From: Cladocopium goreaui
Taxonomy: Eukaryota; Sar; Dinophyceae; Suessiales; Symbiodiniaceae
Direction of reading: 5' to 3'
Length of the DNA: 64,000 nucleotides
Assembly (NCBI GenBank): GCA_947184155.2
Contig: CAMXCT020001025.1
Span: 1 to 64,000, forward strand
The number at the start of each line of letters is the position of its first letter. Within the stretch, counting starts at the first letter, position 1. The notes below the pieces were generated by a model that was not told the origin of the DNA, searched no databases, and saw only the letters and a program-made list of their open reading frames with translations. Positions 58,657 to 64,000 of this stretch are shown one piece after another. Position numbers and translations under genes: made by a program.

Positions 58657-59808
58657 GTGTGTGTGTATGTATGTATATATATATATATATCTGTGTATAT
58701 ATAGAAACACATGTGTGTAGGGCATAAAAATAGTGAGTGAGTGAGACCTGCATCCCGCATGGCCAGCCCCTTTGAAGAAAAAACGTATTTCAGTGCCTGA
58801 TTCAGCTGCAGCCGCTGCCAAGTTTCTGATCCACGTTCAGCAGGGTGCTGTAACCAATGGCGCTTAACTGGATCCCCAGCACCGGAGCCTTGCCTGGGCT
58901 CGAAACTATTCGGTAATAGTCACAATATGACACATAAATGGTATCCCCCCCAATTACTGGTGCTTAGGGAATGGGGGAATGGGATGATTATTCATAGTTA
59001 GATATAGTTAGATCATTCCCGAATTCCCTACTAAGCACCAGTAAGATTGGATCCTTACGAAAAAAATCGTACCGAATTCTGCAGTCCCCAATCGTCCCTT
59101 CGACCCACATGCTCATCCAATCCTTGGCCATGGCACGAAGCAAAGCAAGGGCACCGGACCAGTGGGAGGCTTTCTCCAGGACGTTGATGGCACCGTTGAA
59201 GCCTCAGCAAAGATCTGGAAGGATGAAGGTGATGGGAAAATATGGGAAACATCAGCAAGCCAACCTGTTTTTGGATGAAGCATATTCTGTGACCCTGCCT
59301 ATCTCTCTGTTTGTCTATTTGTATATCCATCTGTCTGTCTATCCTTTTGTCAGTAGTTCGAAATGAAAGGCTGTGATGCCGAATGCCGAAATATCGAAAT
59401 CACCAAAACTCTGTGTGGGAGACAAGAAGTGTCATTACCAACGTAGGTGATCATTTGCTCCCGCAAATGTAGAGCATTAGCCGTAAGGTTGCAACTCTAG
59501 CTTAGCTTGGGCTTTCCACGCTAGCTTCGTTGGTCTTCCATGAGAGTGTGGTTCAAAATGGTCAAAATTGGGTGTGCGAAACTTGCTAGTTAGTTGAGTA
59601 CCGAAAACAACTAAAATCTTGAAATCTTGGCCCATACACCATAGCCATGTTGCTGTGGGTAGCCCATGGCATGACTCCATCGTTCTCCCAGGAACTCACC
59701 ACATCGCGCTGCACGGCGGTCTCGCCCGACCCAAAGGTCTCCAGCAAGTGCAAGGCATGGCGCCAGTCCCCGACATGGCAAGCTCCAAGGATCGCATTGC
59801 CGTGAAAC
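50497..59808 (-). CDS. Multi-exon pentatricopeptide repeat (PPR) protein gene
   Basis: Minus-strand exons: about 59708-59808, 59123-59202, 58835-58888, then a gap, then 56786-56877, 55755-55841, 55124-55220, 54681-54735, 54399-54454, 54113-54229, 53131-53256, 50497-50589. From 56877 to 50497 every join is in phase and rebuilds canonical 35-residue PPR motifs. Examples are FHGNAILGACHVGDWRHALH, FNGAINVLEKASHWSGALAL, GCSAAIRAAGPGRWRDALQL, SYNSELHSIKSQWQRATHL, AMNTVINACARTGQWALTLA, VTFGTALGCCGSSWESAQEL, VMCNSFLDCCDRAHRWDLAL and ISFTAAIAACEKSSQWRSAV. PPR proteins bind single-stranded RNA, usually in mitochondria or plastids. Donors are GT (4), GC (3) and GA (1). The intron 50590-53130 holds a 1.3-kb GT-only repeat. 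Ends of the gene were not found; the exon near 49490 may continue it. Confidence 0.9.
50660..50790. repeat. TATT/TTAT run
   Basis: (TATT)n microsatellite inside the PPR intron 50590-53130. Confidence 0.85.
51086..51153. repeat. 48-bp direct duplication
   Basis: GGAGTCTGGTAAAAGCGAC occurs at about 51088 and again at about 51136, immediately before the GT-only repeat. Confidence 0.75.
51171..52510 (+). repeat. GT-only mega-repeat: (GTT)n and (TGTTGTTGTG)n
   Basis: The left part (51171-51480) is irregular GTT/GGT with some GCT. From about 51482 to 52340 the unit is the decamer TGTTGTTGTG in dozens of near-perfect copies. It then degrades through GTGTTGTG, TGCGTTG and back to GTT. Almost no A or C occurs on the plus strand for about 1.3 kb. 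Frames of 290-480 codons here are composed only of Val/Cys/Leu or, on the other strand, Gln/Thr/His/Asn, and are artefacts. It lies in the PPR intron 50590-53130. Confidence 0.95.
52600..52815. repeat. Spaced GGTATTTACGG / CCGTAAATACC motif array
   Basis: CGGTATTTAC or its complement recurs at about 52608, 52649, 52691, 52733 and 52796, roughly every 42 bases, with AAAACAC or TGTTTTT next to it. It looks like an old tandem repeat with alternating orientation. Confidence 0.65.
55570..55690. repeat. TATA/TGTG microsatellite
   Basis: (TA)n and (TG)n runs with a duplicated ATCTAAATAGATATACAAC. Intronic in the PPR gene. Confidence 0.85.
55922..56027. mobile_element. TACCCTCTGG foldback element with target duplication
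   Basis: TACCCTCTGGTAAACTAACA to TAGTTTACCGAAGCGTA, 106 bases. TGGTTTAT occurs directly on both sides (55914-55921 and 56029-56036), supporting an 8-bp target duplication. Confidence 0.87.
56630..56765. repeat. AAATCACCAT tandem repeat
   Basis: Irregular copies of AAATCACCAT with TTGGTTAAATCC spacers. Confidence 0.7.
57010..57080 (-). CDS. Possible PPR-gene exon
   Basis: GC-richer stretch in which the minus strand is open as FGFHLALLRGQLGERK, resembling the second helix of a PPR motif. It lies in the unresolved interval 56878-58834 of the PPR gene. A second candidate is PDWRKAIKGCKHTRG at about 57354-57398. Confidence 0.3.
57113..57215. mobile_element. Foldback element, GGGTTTGTCTGAAAATAG family, copy 1
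   Basis: GGGTTTGTCTGAAAATAGGG at the left and CTATTTTCAGACACACCC at the right; about 103 bases. Intronic in the PPR gene. Confidence 0.8.
58590..58710. repeat. (AC)n/(TA)n microsatellite
   Basis: ACACAC, TATATA and TGTGTG runs. Intronic. Confidence 0.9.
58956..59042. mobile_element. Foldback element with ACTGGTGCTTAG ends
   Basis: ACTGGTGCTTAGGGAATGGG at the left and CCCTACTAAGCACCAGT at the right; GGGAATG and CATTCCC inner arms also pair. 87 bases, between PPR exons. Confidence 0.75.
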
Positions 59809-60284
59809 CTCGTTGTTGCAACTCAGTTGCCATAGCATAAAAATGCCATGGGCATCAACGGGGTTGCTGATTTCACGTGGTTTGCTATCATGTGATTGGG
59901 AAACTCTATTCGTAGCTCCTTGGTTTTTCTATTTATATAATCGGAATATGGATGCCCATACCTCACAGTAGCTCCACCCTTGGCACTCCAGTGGTTCAAT
60001 TTTTCGGGGTGGCCGGGGTGGTTCATGATTTGGAGCCATACTCATATCCACATCATTGATGGAGTTCCATACGTCCCTAGTCCAACCTCCCCCGCAGGAT
60101 CTGAGCATCTCATATCTAGACCACCCTGACCACCCTGCTAACTGCGAACAACGATCCTCCGGCAATAAATCCCCAAGTGGGACCCCAAAAAAGAACCAGC
60201 CCACCGCTGGACCTTAGGCCCTAGGCGAAAAGGGCCGTCTCATGGCAGGTCAAATTCCAAGCGCAGCCAAGTCACACATTGACC

Positions 60285-60345
60285 TGCATGCTGTTCTCCG
60301 CTAGCTGCCTCAGTACCTGCTGGCAAGCTCGTGGTATAACTCATT
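60285..60345 (-). CDS. Possible exon upstream of the PPR exons
   Basis: Minus strand after CTTGCCAG reads QVLRQLAENSMQVN before a GT. Short and tentative. Confidence 0.25.
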
Positions 60346-60699
60346 TTGCTGTGGCTTAAAAACACTTATAATTAATCAACTAGAACTCCCCCCCAAGTTT
60401 CCTGGTCTGTTGGGAGAGGTTGAAATCACCAACAAGTTGGGGTGTCCACCAAATCACCAAGAATTTGTATACTGAGGTGATTGACAAGGAAACCTTTTGT
60501 GAACGTGTATGTGCATTACAATTTGTAGATGACGCATGTGATTGAACATAGATATATAACTACTGAACAAGAACATATGCGAACATGAATACGAATGCAA
60601 ATATAACCGTGTATATATATATTTATATATATATGTGTGTGTATCTGTATATGTGCATGTTCATATAAATATGTATGCGTATGTAACTGCAAATGATGG

Positions 60700-60995
60700 A
60701 TGGAGAGAGAGAGAGAGAGAAGAGAGAAGAGAGAAGAGAGAAGAGAGAAGAGAGAAGAGAGAAGAGAGAAGAGAGAAGAGAGAAGAGAGAAGAGAGAAGA
60801 GAAGAGACAGAGACAGAGAAAGAGAGAGAAAGAGAAAGAGACAGAGAGAGAGAGAGAGAGATATATATATATATACAGATGTATAGAGATGTAGATATAT
60901 AGATATATAGAGATATAGAGATATATAGAGATATAGAGATATGGAGATATAATTGACTGATAGATGGATGGATGGATGGATGGATGGATGGATGG
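60700..60995. repeat. AGAGAAG, AGATATAG and GGAT microsatellites
   Basis: (GA)n and AGAGAAG tandem to about 60860, then TAGAGATATA repeats, then (GGAT)n at 60963-60995. Confidence 0.95.
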
Positions 60996-61193
60996 ATTAC
61001 CACCAGCGCACCAGCCAGACAGGTAATATCACCTCATAGTCGCGCCTCGTGTGCGACCTTGGCTCCATTTTGTCGAGTGCAGCTGGCGAGGTAGGCCGAC
61101 GCCAATTTGGGATTCCTCGGAGCGTCGTGGTGAGAAGCATGGGGATACTACAGTAGTGGGGTATTAATGGAATATTGATTCATGAGATTCAAT

Positions 61194-61265
61194 GGGATCT
61201 AATGGGATTTAGTGGGATTTAATGGGATTTAGTGGGATTGAATGGGATTCAGTGGCATATAGTAG
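61194..61265. repeat. GGGATTTAGT tandem repeat
   Basis: About six copies of TGGGATTTA(A/G), similar in sequence to the array at 19906-20110. Confidence 0.75.
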
Positions 61266-61291
61266 GATTTATCATCAACAATCTGATATCT

Positions 61292-61406
61292 GGGTTTGTC
61301 TGAAAATAGGGTACGCCCACAAATAGCCGTCAAAAAATAAGTATATAGTAAAATGAGGTCTTAATCTATTATCGGAATTGGGTGCACCTTATTTTCAGAC
61401 AAACCA
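61292..61406. mobile_element. Foldback element, GGGTTTGTCTGAAAATAG family, copy 2
   Basis: GGGTTTGTCTGAAAATAGGG at the left and TTATTTTCAGACAAACC at the right. A left half (GGGTTTGTCTGAGCATAGGG) is at 36809-36828. Confidence 0.8.
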
Positions 61407-61655
61407 ACATGTGCACGATTGTGCACGTATCTGTCAATACATCCCAGTTATTTTATATCTTGGATAATGGATTCCATTCGTTGCCATTCAGTTGGGCTTT
61501 ATAGAATCCACTTGCAACCTTTGAGTCCGAGAATTCTCACACAAGGCCAACACGCTGGCCCTAAACATGAAGTCTTGGGCAGGATGCTCAAGCCATGGTT
61601 CAAGCAGGCATCGGAAATCCAACTTTATGCGGCAATCCCGCAAGAAAATGCTTGC

Positions 61656-61780
61656 CCTCCGGTAATCAAACATTGCAATGGGAAATATATCATATAAATA
61701 GGCATTTCAATGGGAAAATCATCTATAAAATCTATAAATGGGAGATGCTCCATTGCCATGTTTGATTGCTGGAAGGTAAT
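61656..61780. mobile_element. Diverged foldback element related to the TACCCTCTGG family
   Basis: CCCTCCGGTAATCAAACATT at the left and CATGTTTGATTGCTGGAAGG at the right, with GCAATGGGAAA and CCATTGC inner arms. Confidence 0.55.
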
Positions 61781-61829
61781 GCAGGCATCCTTTGCTACAT
61801 GAGGAAAACATGAAAACTGCCGCCCAGGT

Positions 61830-62189
61830 ACACCAGCAACCTCTCCAGCGAGATCTTTTCCTGCGAGCGGAACATCTCAAGGACTCTTGACATCCTCTGG
61901 GTCATCACTAGGTGCTGGGAAAATGAAGACATGCCGCAGGATTGCTTTCGCCATCTTTAAATTGAAATTAGCGGTACATAAACAGAAAGATCTCAGAGCT
62001 GTTCATCTCACAAGTGGATATCTTTGGGACCCACCTAGCTACCTGATGTTGCAACATGATACCTGCGCCATGACAGGAAGCACTCCATCCAGAAACGTCC
62101 CACCTCTTCGAGATACCGCATGGGTGCCACCAACATGGCAGACGGGCGCAGAACATCGCCCCACGCTTCAGGGGCCCAGATGGGACCAC
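61830..62189 (-). CDS. Two candidate exons of an unrecognised minus-strand gene
   Basis: Exon 62063-62189 lies between CCAAAAG and GCGCAG|GTATCA and reads GPIWAPEAWGDVLRPSAMLV, then RYLEEVGRFWMECFLSW. Exon about 61830-61914 follows the excellent acceptor TCTTCATTTTCCCAG and reads HLVMTQRMSRVLEMFRSQEK, then SLERLLVYLGG. Both have coding composition. Their phases do not join directly, so an exon between them or a different boundary is likely. The orientation matches the PPR gene downstream and they could be its 5' part, but no PPR motif is seen. Confidence 0.45.
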
Positions 62190-62492
62190 CTTTTGGCTGA
62201 TGGCAGCTGCAGTGGAAGACGTACCTCTGAAATCCTGAATTGACAAAGTCAGGTTTGAGTCGGTTTGAGATTACAAATGATCACATGTTTGAGGGGAGTA
62301 GGAGATCATCCATCTCGGGCCCATGGCGAAAATCGTATCTGGAAATGGCTTGGGCAAGACGTGTTTGTAGCCACCAGGGATGGCTCTACCCCGCACACTG
62401 AGGCCAGGAACAGCTGCTTACGGTCCTTCTCGTGAAACCTCGCTGCGGTGCTTGAGAAAACCAATGCGGTTTTGGCCTTTTAAGGGCGAAAG

Positions 62493-63326
62493 CTAGTTGG
62501 GCAGGGAGCTGGGCATGAAAACACGCAGGGCATTACACATGATGAGCTGTGAGGGATGTTCATCCTCCCAAAGATAGTACAGTAATGTATTGACGATGCC
62601 AATGATGCAGAGGATGCGGATGCTGAAAAAATGTTGCTTCCGGTGGCGACATGCTGACGGTGTCCACCGGGCGGGTTGAGCCACGGCCAAACTTCTTGTG
62701 AACCAGCCAAAGCGGGGGGTAGTTAACTGTGAAGTTTCACGCGATTGGAGATTCCAGCCCCGCCAATACCTTGCTGAAGCAAGAGGGACTTCAGCTAGCA
62801 GAAGCTGGCTTTCGCGATTACTCAAACGCAAATCCGGCTGAAATATGCCAAGAAGATCCGGGCAAATGTAAGGGCCACACCTATTCCCAACAGCTTCCCT
62901 GAGCATCGGACCACTCAGCTGCTGTTTGGAAGGTCTTCTTCTCCTTGGTGCAGGCGATCTAAAAATCACCGGTCACCCTGGATCCAACACCACTGGCCCA
63001 AGTCCTTGGACCTCTATGGCCACCCAGGCAGGACACATTACCGGGTCACCGTACGAAGATTCCCACCGTGAACTCGGGCAGTTGTCTATCGTTGCCTTCC
63101 TGGCAAGGTCAGTTCTAGGGGCACACAGCCACGGGTCCGAACCGTTGGCCCCAGCAAAATGCGGATAATGTAGTGCATAGCCCAGCAGAGCCAGATCCAA
63201 CAGTGGGATTGGGTCAATCAAAAGGGCACCAAAATTTGGTAAAGCCAGTGAGGTTGTGTAGATTTGGAATGTGTTAAAGCCAGTGAACAAAAGTGTCTTG
63301 TGCCTCTTGGTCACTGTCCTTACCAC
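62493..63326 (-). other. Long minus frame interrupted by one stop
   Basis: A single minus-strand frame is open from 63326 to 62493 except for one TGA at 62973-62975. It holds a hydrophobic stretch (FFSIRILCIIGIVNTLLYYL) near its end. Composition is not clearly coding and the other strand is partly open. It could be a decayed gene or chance in GC-balanced DNA. Confidence 0.3.
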
Positions 63327-63706
63327 GTTCCCACACGTGATGAAATGATGTGGATTGATTCTGGTTCATCATGACCTCTATCAAGGTCCGGCAACGGATG
63401 GATTTTTGGATCTTCGCTGGAATGCCTCAGTCGACCATTTGGCCCTAGAAAACCACTGGGCGTAACACGCCCAAGGCACGTGTCCCTTTTAGGGATCGAG
63501 TGCCATTTCCACGAGTGCGGGAGCTGCGAAAGGTTCCCGATTGCCCATTGTGGCAGCATGGCGCGCCCCAATTCGCACCGCCATCAGCTCAAATGCCTCG
63601 GAGCAAACGGATGATGTGGGAAACTCAATGCCCAAAATCACCGTTTTTATGGGTGGGATTACAACCATCGTCAAATGGTAGTTTTATTCTCGAGTTGCCC
63701 ACATGA

Positions 63707-64000
63707 ATGATAACTCTGATTAACTCTGGCTTGTTGATAACGACACAATCAGGGGATAACCACCAGTTGGAGAAGCAGTTGGAGAAAGACATATTAAATA
63801 GAAAAGTGCTGAAGTTCACCGCTTGGACAGCAAATGCACGAGCTGAACACGCTTCGCTGGTAACGTTGGCACTAAATGTCATAGCTGAGTTGATTCAGTG
63901 TCTATATTTCTCCGGGCCCGGGGCTGTTGACTTGGAAGGAACCTCAGTCATCCATTTCACACTGCCACGGAAGGCGCATGCAGATACAGGAGCCCACAGC
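63707..64000 (+). other. Open frame running off the window edge
   Basis: From ATG 63707 the plus-strand frame stays open for 98 codons to the end of the window (HQLEKQLEKDILNRKVLKF, then ARAEHASLVTLALNVIAELI). It has helical, protein-like composition. The minus strand is also open over 63625-63882, so strand and reality are uncertain. Confidence 0.3.

Noticed and set aside
60700-60890. Glu/Arg-rich coiled-coil-like frames
   Set aside because: Explained by the GA and AGAGAAG microsatellite.
1-64000. tRNA, rRNA, riboswitch, CRISPR or bacterial operon signals
   Set aside because: None was found on reading both strands. Dinoflagellate promoters lack a recognised consensus, so no promoter was called.

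Overview
This window looks like nuclear DNA of a dinoflagellate, most likely a Symbiodiniaceae-type genome (dinoflagellate about 0.9, family about 0.6). Three observations point there. Protein-coding stretches are short exons whose reading frames join in phase only if many introns begin with GC or GA rather than GT. A 12-base match to the 3' end of the dinoflagellate spliced leader (TTTTGGCTCAAG) sits just upstream of an intronless gene that is tandemly duplicated. The recognisable families (kelch, helicase-associated repeats, PPR and WAF-type organellar RNA-binding repeats) are typical of these genomes. I saw no rRNA, tRNA, CRISPR array or bacterial-style operon.

Layout. 0.4-5.3 kb: two tandem 2.42-kb units, each with a spliced-leader relic and an intronless gene for an acidic repeat protein; copy 1 carries a 1-base frameshift and copy 2 is intact. 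7.2-12.0 kb: a plus-strand multi-exon kelch-repeat gene. 13.9-16.9 kb: a plus-strand gene ending in a transmembrane segment. 17-20.4 kb: mostly repeats. 20.4-34 kb: plus-strand exons of at least three unrecognised genes. 34.4-37 kb: AT-rich DNA with a 442-base assembly gap, where coding orientation changes. 37.4-43.2 kb: a minus-strand gene made of helicase-associated (HA) repeats. 43.4-46.0 kb: inverted repeats and a satellite-like array. 46.07-46.81 kb: a minus-strand exon with 42-residue CCHC-type repeats. 47.8-49.5 kb: a minus-strand gene with repeats of the WAF type. 50.5-59.8 kb: a minus-strand PPR gene whose exons join in phase. 61.8-62.2 kb: further minus-strand exons.

Genes left of about 34 kb are read rightwards and those right of about 37 kb leftwards, so the window holds one convergent boundary between two unidirectional gene blocks. 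The PPR and WAF-type products are probably organellar RNA-binding factors; the HA and kelch proteins are repeat scaffolds. No shared pathway can be claimed.

The DNA between exons is rich in short foldback (MITE-like) elements. The main family has TACCCTCTGG ends and at least two copies with visible target duplications; at least five other foldback families occur. Long introns also contain large microsatellites, including a 1.3-kb GT-only tract. Exon boundaries were inferred by eye from splice signals, phase and motif continuity; no database search or transcript data was available.
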